NCBI RefSeq assembly: GCF_002575655.3
Contig: NC_053040.3
Span: 154,629,148 to 154,693,147, forward strand
DNA from: Aegilops tauschii subsp. strangulata
Taxonomy: Eukaryota; Streptophyta; Magnoliopsida; Poales; Poaceae
Direction of reading: 5' to 3'
Length of the DNA: 64,000 nt
Positions 23,515 to 35,700 of the stretch are shown here, in pieces. Made by a program: the position numbers and the translations under genes. The first letter of the stretch is position 1. Each line of letters begins with the position of its first letter. The notes under the pieces were generated by a model that was given only the letters and a program-made list of their open reading frames with translations, searched no databases and was not told the DNA's origin.

Positions 23515-26500
23515 CTCTAGCTAATTGCTCCCACTTTCAATACGTATCTAGATTGAGACCCAGAGTCATCTGGATTGGTGTAAAAGCTTGCATCGATGTA
23601 ACTCTTTACGACGAACTCTTTATCACCTCCATAACCGAGAAATATTTCCTTAGTCCTCTTAGGTAACTAAGGATAACTTTGACTGTTGTCCAGTGATCTA
23701 CTCCTGGATCACTATCGTACCGCCTTGCCAAACTCATGGCAAGGCACACAATAGGTCTGGTACACAGCATAGCATACTTTATAGAACCTATGGCTGAGGC
23801 ATAGGGAATGACTTTCATTCTCTTTCTATTTTCCGCCGTGGCCGGATTTTGAGTCTTACTCAACTTTACACCTTGCAATACAGCCAAGAACTCCTTCTTT
23901 GGCTGTTCCATTTTGAATTACTTCAAAATCTTGTCAAGGTATGTACTCATTGAAAAATCTTATCAAGCATCTTGATCTATCTCTATAGATCTTGATGCCC
24001 AATATGTAAGTAGCTTCACTGAGGTCTTTCTTTGAAAATATCCTTTCAAACACTCCTTTATGCTTTCCAGAAAATTCTACATCATTTCTGATCAACAATA
24101 TGTCATTCACATATACTTATCAGAAAAGCTGTAGTGCTCCCACTCACTTTCTTGTAAATACAGGCTTCACCGCAAGTCTGTATAAAACTCTATGCTTTGA
24201 TCAACTTATCAAAGCGTATATTCCAACTCCGAGATGCTTGCACCAGTCCATAGATGGATCGCTGGAGTTTGCACACTTTGTTAGCACCTTTAGGATCGAC
24301 AAAACCTTCTGGTTGCATCATATACAACTCTTCTTTAAGAAATCCATTAAGGAATGCAGTTTTGACATCCATTTGCCAGATTTCATAAAATGTGGCAATT
24401 GCTAACATGATTCGGACAGATTGAACCATCGCTACGAGTGAGAAAATCTCATCATAGTCAACACCTTGAACTTGTCGAAAACCTTTTGCGACAAGTCGAG
24501 CTTTGTAGATAGTAACCCTACCATCAGCGTCTGTCTTCCTCTTGAAGATCCATTTATTCTCAATGGCTTGCCGATCATCGGGCAAGTCCACCAAAGTCCA
24601 CACTTTGTTCTCATACATGGATCCTATCTCAGATTTCATGGCCTCAAGCCATTTATCGGAATCCGGGCTCATCATCGCTTCCTCATAGTTCGTAGGTTTG
24701 TCATGGTCTAGTAACATGACTTCCAGAACAGGATTACCGTACCACTCTGGTGTGGAACATGCTCTGGTTGACCTACGAGGTTCGGTAGTAACTTGATCTG
24801 AAGTTTTCATGATCATTATCATTAGCTTCCTCTCTAGTTGGTGTAGGCATCACTGGAACTGATTTATGTGATGAACTACTCCCTCCGTTCCTAAATATTT
24901 GTCTTTCTAGAGATTTCAACAAGTGACTACATACGGAGCAAAATGAGTGAATCTACACTCTAAAATATGTCTATATACATCTGTATGTGTACCATTTGAA
25001 ATCTCTAAAACGACAAATATTTAGGAACAGACGGAGTACTTTCCAATTCGAGAGAAGGTACAATTACCTCATCAAGTTCTACTTTCCTCCCAGTCACTTC
25101 TTTCGAGAGAAACTCCTTCTCTAGAAAGGATCCATTCTTAGCAACAAATATCTTGCCTTCGGATCTGTGATAGAAGGTGTACCCAACAGTTTCTTTTGGG
25201 TATCCTATGAAGACGCACTTCTCCGATTTGGGTTCGAGCTTATCAGGCTGAAGCTTTTTCACATAAGCATCGCAACCCCAAACTTTAAGAAACGACAGCT
25301 TAGGTTTCTTGCCAAACCACAGTTCATATGGTGCCGTCCCAACGGATTTAGATGGTGCCCTATTTAACGTGAATGCAGCTGTCTCTAATGCATAACCCCA
25401 AAATGATAGTGGTAAATTAGTAAGAGACATCATAGATCGCACCATATCAAATAAAGTACGGTTACGACGTCCGAACACACCATTATGCTGTGCTGTTCCA
25501 GGTGGCGTGAATTGTGAAACTATTCCACATTGTTTTAAATGAAGGCCAAACTCGTAACTCAAATAATCGCCTCCGCGATCATATCGTAGAAACTTTATTT
25601 TCTTATTACGATGATTATCCACTTCACTCGGAAATTCTTTGAACTTTTCAAATGTTTCAGACTTGTGTTTCATGAAGTAGATATACCCATATCTCCTCAA
25701 ATCATCTATGAAGGTCAGAAAATAACGATGTCCGCCGCGTGCCTCAACGCTCATCGGACCGCATACATCGGTATGTATTATTTCCAGTAAGTCAGTGGAT
25801 CGCTCCATTGTTCCGGAGAACGGAGTTTTAGTCATCTTGCCCATGAGGCATGGTTCGCAAGTATCAAATGATTCATAATCAAGTGATTCCAAAAGTCCAT
25901 CCGCATGGAGTTTCTTCATGCGCTTTACACCAATATGACCTAAACGGCAGTGCCACAAGTATGTTGCACTATCATTATCAACTTTGCATCTTTTGGCATA
26001 AATATTATGAATATGTGTATCACTACAATCGAGATTCAATAAACCATTTATATTAAGTGTATGACATAGAAGGTTTTATTCATGTAAACAGAGCAACAAT
26101 TATTCTTTGACTTAAATGGATAACCGTATTGCAATAAACATGACCCAATCATATCCATGCTCAACGCAAACACCAAATAAAATTTATGTTAGGTTTAACA
26201 CTAAACCCGAAGGTAAAAGGAGTGTGCGATGGTGATCTTATCAACCTTGGAATCATTTCCAACACACATCGTCACCTTGCCCTTAACTAGTCTTTGTTCA
26301 TTTTGCAACTCCTGTTTCGAGTTACTAATCTTAGCAACTGAACCGGTATCAAATACCCTGGGGTTACTATGAACACTAGTAAAGTACACATCAATAACAT
26401 GTATATCAAATATACTTTTGTTCACTTTGCCATCCTTCTTATCCGCCAAGTATTTGGGGTAGTTCCGCTTCTAGTGACCATTCCCTTTGCAGTAGAAGCA

Positions 26501-27220
26501 CTCAGTTTCAGGCATAGGTCTAGCTTTGGGCTTCTTCACGGGACTGGAAACTTGCTTGCCATTCTTCTTGAAGTTCCCTTTCTGTCCTTTGCCCTTTTAC
26601 TTGAAACTAGTGGTCTTGTCAACCATCAACACTTGATGCTTTTTCTTGATTTCCACCTTCACCGATTTCAGCATCGCGAAGAGCTCGGGAATCCTTTTTG
26701 TTATCCCTTGCATATTATAGTTCATCACGAAGTTCTAGTAACTTGGTGATAGTGACTAGAGAACTCTGTCAATCACTATCTTATCTAGAAGACTAACTCC
26801 CACTTGATTCAGGTGATTGTAGTACTCAGACATTATGAGCACATGCTCACTAGTTGAGCTATTCTCCTCCATCTTGTAGGCAAAGTACTTCTCAGAGGTC
26901 CCATACCTCTTAACACGGGCATGAGTCTGAAATACCAATTTCAGCTCTTGGAACATCTTATATGCTCTGTGGCGTTCAAAACGTTTTTGAAGTCCCAGTT
27001 CTAAGCCGTAAAGCATGGCGCACTAAACTATCAAGTAGTCATCATGCTGAGCTTGCCAAACGTTCATAACGTCTGCATCTACTCCTGCAATAGGTCCAAC
27101 ACCTAGCGGTGCATCAAGGACATAATTCTTCTGTGCAGCAACGAGGATAATCCTCACATCACGGACCTAGTCCGCATCATTGCTACTATCATCTTCCAAC
27201 TTAGTTTTCTCTAGGAACAT
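23515..27220 (-). pseudogene. Copia gag-pol, degenerate
   Basis: Coding remains run right to left. Gag starts at 27220 (MFLEKTKL) and continues through 27016-26756. A zinc knuckle at about 26510-26480 (CFYCKGNGH, followed by a stop where Trp is expected) is next. Protease has VFDTGSVAKISN near 26320. The GAG-pre-integrase/integrase block is 26039-25037 (LWHCRLGHIGVKRMKKLH, the RYDRGGDYLSYEF segment and HNGVFGRRNRTLFDMVRS). RT is at 24822-24190 ([13 protein letters not shown]). RT-RNase H remains are at 23911-23606, with YIDASF near 23560. Multiple stops and frameshifts, plus a MITE at 24879-25036, break it. All catalytic blocks are still recognisable, so the insertion is not very old. Confidence 0.85.
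24879..25036. mobile_element. Stowaway MITE (Thalos-like) inside the copia pol
   Basis: A 158 bp element flanked by TA on both sides (24877-24878 and 25037-25038). The left terminus CTCCCTCCGTTCCTAAATAT is mirrored by ATATTTAGGAACAGACGGAG at the right, with small mismatches. The internal sequence (CTACATACGGAGCAAAATGA) is that of the common Triticeae Thalos family of Tc1/mariner-derived MITEs. It lies between the integrase and RT blocks of the copia element. Confidence 0.9.
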
Positions 27221-28458
27221 ATCAAAAAATAAACGGGGAACTACATCGCGAGCTATTGATCTACAACATAATTTGCAAATACTATCAGGACTAAGTTCAT
27301 GATAAATTAAAGTTCAATTAATCAAATTACTTAAAAACTTCCACTTAGATAGACATCCCTCTAGTCATCTAAATGATCACGTGATCCATATCAACTAAAC
27401 CATGTCCGATCATCACGTGAGATGGAGTAGTTTTCAATGGTGAACATCTCTATGTTGATCATATCTACTATATGATTCACGTTCGACCTTTCGGTCTCGG
27501 TGTTCCGAGGCCATATCTGCATATGCTAGGCTCGTCAAGTTTAACCCAAGTATTCTGCACGTGCAAAACTGGCTTGCACCCGTTGTATGTGAACGTAGAG
27601 CTTATCACACCCGATCATCACGTGGTGTCTTGGCACGATGAACTGTCGCAACGGTGCATACTCAGGAGAACACTTATACCTTGAAATTTAGTGAGGCATC
27701 ATCTTATAATGCTACCGCCGTACTAAGCAAAATAAGATGCATAAAAGATAAACATCACATGCAATCAAAATATGTGACATGATATGGCCATCATCATCTT
27801 GTGCCTTTGATCTCCATCTCCAAAGCACCGTCATGATCTCCATCGTCACCGGCTTAACACCTTGATCCCCATCGTAGTGTCGTTGTCGTCTCGCCAACTA
27901 TTGCTTCTATGACTATCGCTACCGCTTAGTGATAAAGTAAAGCAATTACATGGCGATTGCATTTCATACAATAAAGCGACAACCATAAGGCTCCTGCCAG
28001 TTGCCGATAACTTTTACAAAACATGATCATCTCATACAACAATTTACATCTCATCATGTCTTGACCATATCACATCACAACATGCCTTGCAAAAACAAGT
28101 TAGACGTCCTCTACTTTGTTGTTGCAAGTTTTACGTGGCTGCCACGGGCTTCTAGCAAGAACCGTTCTTACCTACGCATCAAAACCACAACGATTTTTCG
28201 TCAAGTGTGATGTTTTAACCTTCAACAAGGACCGGCCGTAGCCAAATTCGATTCAACTAAAGTTGGACAAACAGACACCCGCCAGCCACATGTGTGCAAA
28301 GCACGTCGGTAGAACCGGTCTCATGAACGTGGTCATGTAATGTTGGTCTAGGCCGCTTCATCCAACAATACCGCTGAATCAAAATAAGAAGTAAGCAGTA
28401 TGACTATTATCACCCACAACTCTTTGTGTTCTACTCGTGCATATCATCTACGCATAGA
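27221..28458 (-). other. Copia untranslated leader between primer site and gag
   Basis: No significant ORF. This is the expected long leader of BARE/Angela-type elements, which contains dimerisation and packaging signals in studied relatives. I cannot map those signals here. Confidence 0.6.
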
Positions 28459-28474
28459 CCTGGCTCTGATACCA
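28459..28474 (-). other. Primer binding site (initiator Met tRNA type), copia element
   Basis: The minus strand reads TGGTATCAGAGCCAGG, one base inside the 5' LTR. This is the standard initiator tRNA-Met site of plant copia elements. Confidence 0.9.
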
Positions 28475-28475
28475 C

Positions 28476-30226
28476 TGTTAGGGAACATAGCATGCAATTT
28501 CAAAAAAAATCCTACGATCACCCAAGATCTATCTAGGAGATGCATAGCAACGAGAGGGGGAGAGTGTGTCCACGTACCCTCATAGACCGAAAGCGGAAGC
28601 GTTAGTTTAACGCGGTTAATGTAGTCGAACGTCTTCATGATCCAAACGATCTTAGTACCTAACGTACGGCACCTCCGTGTTCAGCACACGTTCAGCTCGA
28701 TGACGTCCCTCGAACTCTTGATCCAATAGAGGGTCGAGGAAGAGTTCCGTCGGCACGACGGCATGGTGACGGTGATGGTGATGTGATCCGCGCAGGGCTT
28801 TGCCTAAGCACTACGACGCTATGACCGGACGAGTAAACTGTGGAGGGGGGCACCGCACACGGCTAAGAGAACAATTGATGTGCCTTTGGGGTGCACCCCG
28901 CCCCCGTATATAAAGGAGGGAGAGGGAGGAGGCCGGTCCTAGGGGGCGCGCCATAAGGGGGGTACTACTAGGATTCCTAGTCCTAGTAGGATTCGCCCCC
29001 CCCCCCCTCTCTCTTTTCCTTCTCATGGAGGTGGAAAGGGGAAGGAGAGGGAGTAGGAGAAGGAAAGGGAGTGGCGCCCCCTTCCCTAAACCAATTCAGC
29101 CTCCTCCCTTGTGGGGGGGCGTACCAGCCCCTTGTGGGCTGGTTAGCCTCCCCCTATGGCCCATATGGCCCATATCTTTCCCTGGGGGGTTCCGGTACTC
29201 CGGTATGTACCCGATATACTTCGGAACCCTTCCGGTGTCCGAATACTACCTTCCAATATATCAATCTTTACCTCTCGACCATTTCGAGACTCCTCGTCAT
29301 GTCCGTGATCTCATCCGGGACTCCGAACAAACTTCGGTCACCAAAAACACATAACTCATAATACAAATCGTCATCGAACGTTAAGCGTACGGACCCTACG
29401 GGTTCAAGAACTATGTAGACATGACCGAGACACATCTTCAGTCAATAACCAATAGCGGAACCTGGATGCTCATATTGGTTCCTACATATTCTAGGAAGAT
29501 CTTTATCGGTCAAACCGCAATAACAACATACGTTATTCCCTTTCTCATCGGTATGTTACTTGCGCGAGATTCGATCGTCGGTATCCTCATACCTAGTTCA
29601 ATCTCGTTGCCGGCAAGTCTCTTTACACGTTCTGTTATGCATCATCCTGCAAGTAACTCATTAGTCACATTGCTTGCAAGGCTTATAGTGATGTGCATTA
29701 ACGAGAGGGCCCGGAGATACCTCTCCGATACTCGGAGTGACAAATCCTAATCTCGATCTATGCCAACCCAACAAACACCCTCGGAGACACCTGTAGAGCA
29801 TCTTTATAATCACCCAGTTATGTTGTGACGTTTGATAGCACACAAGGTGTTCCTCCGGTATTCAGGAGTTGCATAATCTCATAGTCTGAGGAATATGTAT
29901 AAGTCATGAAGAAAGCAATAGCAATAAAACTTAACGATCATTATGCTAAGCTAACGGATGGGTCTTTTCCATCACATCATTCTCCTAATGATGTGATCCC
30001 GTTCATCAAATGACAACACATGTCTATGGTTAGGAAACTTAACCATCTTTGATTAACGAGCTAGTCTAGTAGAGGCTTACTAGGGATACTCTGTTTTGTC
30101 TATGTATTCACACATGTACTAAGTTTCCGGTTAATACAATTCTAGCATGAATAATAAACATTTATCATGATATAAGGAAATATAAAATAACAACTTTATT
30201 ATTGCCTCTAGGGCATATTTCCTTCT
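28476..30226 (-). repeat. 5' LTR of copia element
   Basis: It is 1751 bp, alignable with 21533-23229. It carries an extra segment at about 28957-29010 with a perfect nine-base inverted repeat (CTACTAGGA at 28965-28973 and TCCTAGTAG at 28981-28989) followed by a run of 12 C. Confidence 0.9.
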
Positions 30227-33200
30227 GTTGCCATGTTTCCAAAGATCTCACAAGTGCATATAATTCTTTGTCATCAACTGAGTAATTTAGAGTTGGACTA
30301 CTTAGCTTCTCACTAAAAAATGCAATAGGCCTACCTGCTTGCATTAGTACGCCTCCAATACTAACACCACTTGCATCACATTCAATTTCAAAAGTCTTAC
30401 CAAAGTTGGGTAGTGCAAGCAATGGTGTAGATGCCAAATTTTCTTTCAGCTCTTGGAAGGCCTTCGCTTGTGCGTTTGCCCACTTGAAGGGAACATCTTT
30501 CTTGGTTAGCTCATTCATTGGGGGCAGCAATGATGCTGAAGTCCTTCACAAACCGATGATAGAAACCAGCAAGGCCAAGAAAGCTTCGTACTTGGCTTAC
30601 ATTTTGTGGAGGCATCCACTCATGGATGGCTTTGACCATCTCCTCATCAACCTCCACACCTTTACCTGAAACAACAAAGCCAAGAAACACAACTTTGTCT
30701 GTGCAAAATGTGCACTTCCTTGTTAGCATATAAGTTCTCCTCTCTTAGGACAACAAGCACACTTCGGATGTGTTCAACATGTTCATCCAAAGTTTTGCTA
30801 TAAATCTGGATGTCATCAAAGTAAACAACCACAAACTTGCCAATGAACATCCTAAGCACATGATTCATTAATCTTATGAAGGTACTAGGTGCATTTGTCA
30901 ATCCAAATGGCATAACTAACCACTCATACAAACCAGATTTTGTTTTGAAAGCAGTTTTCCATTCATCACCCTCTCTCATTCTAATTTGGTAGTAGCCACT
31001 TTGTAGGTCAATTTTAGAAAAGATGGTGGCACCACTAAGTTCATCAAGCATATCATCAAGCCTGGGTATTGGGTGCCTATACCTCACAGTGATGTTGTTA
31101 ATAGGCCTACAATCACAACACATTCAGGAAGATCCATCTTTTTTGGCACTAAAAGAACGGGTACAGCACAAGGAGATAGACTTTCCCTTACATAGCCTTT
31201 GTTTAGTAGGCCTTAAACTTGTCACTGAATCTCCTTGGTTTCCTCCGGATTTGTGCGGTATAGTGGTCGGTTCGGCAATGGGGCTCCTGGTACCAAATCA
31301 ATTTGGTGCTCAATGCCTCTTTGTGGTGGCACACCTGGTGGTATCTCCTCGGGGAACACATCTTCATAACCCTGCAAAATTTCAGCAACAACACTAGGAG
31401 TGGTAGATGGTCATTTGTTGGTAGAAAAAAAAATTGTCCTTGTACAAAAGTACAAAGAACACAGAATTGGGTTCTCTCAGCTCTCTCATATCCCTTTTCC
31501 TAGCCATCATTACTAATCCCTGTTTTTCCCATGTCTTGGTCAATTTAAGCTGTGGGGTTTTATTTGGCTTTGTATTCTCTCGCTCACTATGTTGGTGGAT
31601 GTCACTCAAGTGTTTCTTGCTCACTCTCTCTTTCCTTTTCAGATCATCCATCAATATTTCTTCGGGTGTAAAAGGGAGCAAAGATATGAGTTCTCCCTCG
31701 TATTGGAACGAGAGACGATTAGCACGGCCGCTGATTTGCACATCATGATCATACAACCAAGGTCTTCCCAACAGCAATTGGCACGCTTGTATTGGCACCA
31801 CGTCACATTCCACTTGATCTCGGTACTTCCCAATGGAAAACTGAATGGTGACTATGTTGCTTACTCGAAGTGTACCACAATCATTGAGCCATTGCATCTT
31901 ATATGGACTTGGGTGCCTTCGTTGTTTCAGTCCCAATTTTTCTACTAAATCTGAACTTGCAATGTTGTTGCAGCTTCCATTGTCAACAATAATTCTGCAA
32001 ACCTTCTCCTTGATGGTGCCACGGGTGTGCAAAATATTATGGCGCTCCCTTTCTCTTCTCTAGTTGCGTTGACACTAAGAACACGACGAGAAACAAAGCA
32101 ATCTCCCATGTCGGCTTGAATATCACAACCACTCTTCTCACTTTCTTCATCCTCATGCTCATCCGGTGCTCCACTATCTTCATGTTCACTCTCAGATTCC
32201 CATTCAACTTGTTCATTGACAAATAGAACTCTCTTGTTTCGACATTCAGAAGAAATGTGACCATGCCCTTTGCACTTCCAACACTCAATATCCCAGCTTC
32301 AAGATGATGGTACAACCATGGGGTTAGAAGTACTTCCAGCAGCAGAGGGAACATGCTTGTCAATATTCCTTGGAGCCGGTGATGATGCCGATGAAGCCGA
32401 TGTTCGCCGAGTGGCAGTAGGGTGTGAAGTATGCTAAAACTGAGAACCACCATGAGAGGCACTTGGCTGCAACCTTTGCCATGATGTGGTGGTGCGGTTA
32501 TGAGATATCCGTCCATGACCACTCCGCTGCACCTTCCTCTCCGTGCGCTTGGCTTGCTCCAAAATATCTTGTAGAGTGTTATAGGGAAACATCTCCACAA
32601 AATCTGAAATTTCATTGTTGAGACCATGCAGAAATCTTGCCATCTTTGACTCCTCATCTTCATGAATACGAGCACGAACTAGCAACAATTCCATCTCTTT
32701 ATAGTACTCATCCACCGTGTGCGTACCTTGGCTGAGGCGCTGCAATCTGTTTCGGAGATCTCTTTGATATTGTGAAGGAACAAACCTTCGCCTCATGGCT
32801 TGTTTCATCTCTTCCCATGTGTTAATGTGGTCACGGCCTAGCAGCAGCTGATTTTCTTGGAGTTGGTTCCACCAAGTGAGTGCATAACCAGAAAACTCAA
32901 CACAAGCAAGGTTGACTCTCTTCCGATCGGCAAGGTTATGGATACGAAAAATCTGATCACACTGCTCTTCCTAATCAAAATATGCATCGGGGTCTTCCTT
33001 TCCTGTGAACTTGGGGACGTGCAACTTGATTCTTGCTATGTCATCTCGATCACGATGTTCTACACGACGCCCATCTTCAGCAGCACGACGGTATGGGACA
33101 CCATCATAATCATCAAAATCATCTCCATGACCACGAGCAACACGCTCATGAGGGTCATAGTAGTGCCCACGAGGACCATGGCCTTGCCCTCGAGGTTGTC

Positions 33201-33514
33201 CTCCTCGCTGCCCTCCATGAACAGCGACACCACGCCACGAGCAGCAGCCACATGTCCACCATAGTTGCTGTTATCATCCTCCAAGGCACCATCCACAGCA
33301 GCGTGCACGGAATTCTCATCGCCAACTTCCTCAAGTGGATCAATAGGGTGTTGTCGGTGTCAAACCCAATCACCACCTGCTAGAGGAGCTCATGAAGCAT
33401 CCTTTCCATGGCTTGGAGTAAGTTGTTCTTGAGTCGCTGCAGCTCGGCACGTGTGATCGGGGCATCTTCTTCCCCATGGTTTTCTCCATGAACACTCGAT
33501 CTAGATCCTGCCAT
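30227..33514 (-). pseudogene. CRM-clade gag, protease, RT and first half of RNase H, broken
   Basis: The likely start is ATG at 33514 (MAGSRSSVHGENHGEED). Downstream come gag (32808-32434: FVPSQYQRDLRNRLQRLSQG) and a CCHC knuckle near 32280 (CWKCKGHGH). Protease at about 31990 has VDNGSCNNIAS. RT blocks at 31123-30735 include the [11 protein letters not shown] motif, and at 30729-30511 [15 protein letters not shown]. RNase H begins near 30400 ([14 protein letters not shown]) and is cut after LETWQ at the copia insertion. The pieces lie in at least three frames with stops, so the copy is dead. It would have encoded the capsid and replication enzymes. Confidence 0.85.
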
Positions 33515-34153
33515 GTTAGTAAGGCCAAAAGTGGAATAGGATAATTTTGTGGAATCACACAACCTCACCTCTTACTCACCAAAGTTCTTATGAGTTCACA
33601 TCAGACCGTGCTTCTCCCGGATGTGTTAAAGTGATTGAAAGACAGGGATCAAAGAACTAGCTTCGGTTTTTCGTGGAGCTCGGTGGGTAAAAAAAAGGGG
33701 GCTTGTGCTGAAATCAAGTTGATGCGACCCAAGAAAATATGCGGATAGATCTACTGCACTTTTGCACCAACATTGAACAACACACAAGCTTCTGAAATTT
33801 TTCTACCAAGCTGAAACTTTTGGATCTTACACAACACTTTCTTTTTCTCTCTTAACTTTTTTGCCACTTTTTCTTTCTTTCTCTCTTTGATTTTTTTGCC
33901 ATTCTTTTTTTTCTCTTTTTCCAAAGCACAACAACCAAATCTGAAAGCAATTACGAAGATGAACTTGGTGCAGATCTAAAATATGAAGAACATGCAAGGT
34001 ATGAAACAACAAGATCTCAGCACCAACAAGGCTTGGATTTATTTTTGGTGGGGCTTTGTACTTCTAGGATAGAAAATATAGCATGAAAAACACTCGATCT
34101 AAAGGGATGATAGCTAGATAAACTTTGATGACAGATCCTACCGTGTCAACGAA
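33515..34153 (-). other. CRM element leader between primer site and gag
   Basis: AT-rich, with pyrimidine-rich stretches (TTTTTCTCTCTT near 33850-33920). No coding potential was recognised. It is the untranslated leader of the CRM-clade element. Confidence 0.6.
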
Positions 34154-34166
34154 GGCTCTGATGCCA
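34154..34166 (-). other. Primer binding site of CRM-clade element
   Basis: The minus strand reads TGGCATCAGAGCC, one base different from the initiator methionine tRNA complement TGGTATCAGAGCC, and lies two bases inside the 5' LTR end. Confidence 0.75.
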
Positions 34167-34168
34167 GA

Positions 34169-35137
34169 TGATAGGTGGGAACCCGATGAACAAGTTCACG
34201 CCCGAGGGTGGCCCGATCTTCACGTCGTAGGATCGAATCGGGAGGGATAACTAGCTGCAAGCAGCTGGGATAACTAGCTTTATACCTGCCAAGGTTGAAT
34301 GCAATCTGTACGTTGGGGATGGCTCACCGAAGCTACAAGAACTCCGACCCGCTGTCCGAACAATTGCAGAACCACAATCCGGGACTAATCCACACAAAAC
34401 GGCCGGAACCGTAGAGCACGAACTAGGAGGAACCAGAGGCTCCTTCTCGCGGACCCGAATGAACTCACAAGAGCAAAGGTAGCAAGATCTCTCGGATCTC
34501 TCTAGCAGTCTTGCTGCATAAGCTTGTAGCTGAATGGTTTGACAAAAGGTTGCTAAGAGGATGGGGGAGATGGGGTTTTATAGCAGGGACAACCCCCCTT
34601 AACTAGGTCTGAAAAAGGTTTCAAAAGTAAGTAGGTTTGCATGGCTTCCTTGGGTGAATAAGCAGTTAACTTTGGGAGTTGTTGCAGAGCTCCTCGGAAA
34701 TGCGCGAAGCCTTGACAACCTGGACACCTTCCACGAGAATGACTAGAAACTTTGACTCACAACTCCAAATGATGTGAGGTTTTTTGCATTGGAAAGATAA
34801 TTTGATGTAGCTTCTGTTGATGTACCCCTATGGCCCCGTCTTTCCACCATATGGGTGTAGCACAACGAAACATCAGAGGTAAAAACTGACAGCATCAGCT
34901 TCACTTGAAACTTGTTTTCTTCAAACTTGTTCCTCCAGACCGGTTGCTTCAAGAGCTCATAGGGTGTTGAATTTCTTTCAAGTGATACCTAAGTTCAACC
35001 AACAACAATGAGGATGAAAGCATTACAAGGTAAAACTTAAGTTAGTGTTCACCTGGTCACTTATTTGTTTGGCCCGACTTCTTGTGATTGGACGTAGAAT
35101 TGTGGGAGACTTGTCGATGGTTGTTGTGTCCTCATCA
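34169..35137 (-). repeat. 5' LTR of CRM-clade element, complete
   Basis: On the plus strand it starts TGATAGGTGGGAACC and ends GTGTCCTCATCA (969 bp). It is alignable with 19077-20062. Confidence 0.85.
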
Positions 35138-35700
35138 TCACCGGAAAGGGGGCTTGGGTCGCCGGCATACTTGTGAGGACGTGCTCAAGATCAAGGTGAT
35201 TGCAACGAGTTGGCACGGCCGAGCTTTTCTGGAAGTTGATGCATAGGCTCGTCGCGTCACCGAAGCCCCGCAAGATAGCAGTAAGATTGTCAGTGTCCCT
35301 CTTGATTGGCGCCACGAAGACCGCCGCATCTTCCGCATATAGGGAGGTTCTCATGATGACACCCCGACCGTGAAGCTTATGAAGGAGCCCTTTCCGCGTG
35401 GCCAGGTCTAGAATCTTATGCAAGGGGTCAATCGCCAGGACAAAGAGGAGGAGGGAGAGGGGGTCCCCCTGCCTGAATCCACTCCTGTGCATGATTGAAG
35501 GGCCGGGCACGCCGTTTAACATGATTCTTGACGAAGATGAGGATAGGAGCGCGGCAATCCAAGCCCTAAATTTAGGGGAACCCCAAATGTTGCATAAGCT
35601 CGAGAATGTATCCCCACTTGACCGAGTCGAAGGCCTTTTTTATATCCAGCTTGAAGAGGAGGGGGGGGGTTCTCTTATGCACACACCGAAAGGATTATAC
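35138..35700 (-). pseudogene. LINE reverse-transcriptase fragment
   Basis: The minus-strand translation shows LINE RT hallmarks in order: LFKLDIKKAFDSVKWGYI (about 35658-35610), then after a frameshift MLNGVPGPSIMHRSGFRQGD (from 35522), FVLAIDPLHKILD, SLYAEDAAVFV (the YADD catalytic box reads YAED) and INFQKSSAVPTRCN. Coding stops exactly at the CRM LTR boundary at 35137/35138. The remainder of this LINE (C-terminal region) is probably the fragment at 13903-14330. The upstream limit near 35700 is uncertain because a poly-C tract breaks the frame. Confidence 0.8.

Larger units (their letters stand above)
21533..30226 (-). mobile_element. Full-length Ty1/copia element, BARE/Angela/WIS type, minus strand
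   Basis: It has two LTRs (21533-23229 and 28476-30226) around gag, protease, integrase, RT and RNase H in copia order on the minus strand. On the minus strand the 3' LTR begins TGAAGGAAATATGC and the primer site matches initiator methionine tRNA. The element interrupts the RNase H codons of the CRM pol. The target duplication is GTTGC on the right (30227-30231) and GTTGA on the left (21528-21532); joining the host reading frame requires GTTGC, so the left copy carries one substitution. The outermost LTR base at 30226 is T instead of A. Confidence 0.9.
19077..35137 (-). mobile_element. CRM-clade Ty3/gypsy element, minus strand, split by a copia element
   Basis: On the minus strand it runs 5' LTR (35137 to 34169), primer site (34166-34154), gag-pol from 33514, and 3' LTR (20062 to 19077). 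A copia element occupies 21533-30226. LTRs begin TGATGAGGACAC, close to the TGATGAAGACAT start of CRM/Cereba LTRs. The RT motifs ([20 protein letters not shown]) fit the same clade. The polyprotein frame runs past the polypurine tract into the 3' LTR, a known CRM trait. Bases 35138-35142 (TCACC) should be the target-site copy on the right; the left copy is lost because the left LTR is truncated. Some CRM families are centromere-specific, others dispersed; location alone does not decide which this is. Confidence 0.8.

Noticed and set aside
32857..33383. Overlapping plus-strand ORFs opposite the CRM gag
   Set aside because: They are shadows of the degenerate minus-strand gag; no independent domain features.
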